This document shows positions 32,585-32,730 of a DNA stretch of 32,730 bases, piece after piece. The number at the start of each line of letters is the position of its first letter. Position 1 is the first letter of the stretch. Made by a program: the position numbers and the translations under genes. The notes beneath the pieces were generated by a model, which ran no database searches, was not told the DNA's origin, and saw only the letters and a program-made list of their open reading frames with translations. The stretch comes from Calidifonticultor sp964387355 (GTDB taxonomy: Bacteria; Actinomycetota; Humimicrobiia; Humimicrobiales; Humimicrobiaceae), in the NCBI GenBank assembly GCA_964387355.1, contig CAYLWJ010000079.1, positions 1 through 32,730 on the forward strand. The letters are read 5' to 3'.

Positions 32585-32730
32585 AATCCATCCATCCAAA
32601 AAATTATAAAAGTAATAAATATTAAAATGTTTTAAATATAGTAATTATTTTAAATATAATAAATATCCTAAAGATAAAAAATTTTGATTGTTATTGTAAT
32701 TATATTGTAATTATTTATTATAATTATTTT

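Noticed and set aside
32585..32730. Missing N-terminal domain of DAHP synthase upstream
   Set aside because: The sequence before the start is AT-rich with stops in frame and shows no domain-like coding content.

Overview
This is a very AT-rich bacterial chromosome segment. It carries conserved housekeeping genes in an ancestral order, then a thiamine locus on the opposite strand. From its transcribed start, the long minus-strand array reads hrcA, dnaJ, rsmE, mtaB, a HIT protein, phoH, a 7TM-HD protein, ybeY, a GNAT acetyltransferase, era, deoC, recO, glyQ, glyS, ppdK, dnaG, rpoD, tRNA-Asn and a glycosyltransferase-like gene. This heat-shock / ribosome-maturation / era-recO-glyQS-dnaG-rpoD order is known from Clostridia and related Gram-positives, and also from some deep-branching uncultured phyla. 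Split-chain glycyl-tRNA synthetase, a PgpH-type phosphodiesterase and HrcA fit that view. I cannot assign a phylum from the sequence alone; an uncultured low-GC lineage with Gram-positive-style gene order is the safest reading.

Layout. 1-1440: an isolated glycosyltransferase-like gene in AT-rich DNA. 1441-1515: tRNA-Asn(GUU) with encoded CCA. 1690-8071: rpoD, dnaG and pyruvate phosphate dikinase. 8498-11824: glyS and glyQ. 12077-15840: recO, deoC, era, GNAT and ybeY (DNA repair, ribosome assembly, nucleoside catabolism). 15996-24664: 7TM-HD, phoH, HIT, mtaB, rsmE, dnaJ and hrcA (c-di-AMP turnover, RNA modification, chaperone control). 24665-25346: divergent intergenic region with a TPP riboswitch and a long imperfect hairpin. 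25347-29405 (plus strand): thiN, then an ABC transporter (permease, THI5-like binding lipoprotein, ATPase) and a small thiamine-binding-type protein. 29462-32584 (minus strand): pcrA and a short DAHP synthase, meeting the thiamine operon at an 18-bp convergent hairpin.

The thiamine locus reads as a TPP-repressed salvage unit: take up thiamine or its pyrimidine moiety, then pyrophosphorylate thiamine. Its leader is unusual. Sixteen contiguous bases within a 180-nt hairpin are complementary, in nested order, to two segments of the aptamer.

The most distinctive genome-wide trait is simple-repeat growth. Short tandem repeats (6, 9, 15, 16 and 17 bp units) occupy many intergenic gaps. In-frame low-complexity insertions occur inside GlyS (two), MtaB, PcrA, DnaG and ThiN, and even inside the variable arm of the riboswitch. 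Several annotated starts are corrected here from ribosome-binding-site placement (phoH, dnaJ, hrcA, recO, glyS, aroF).
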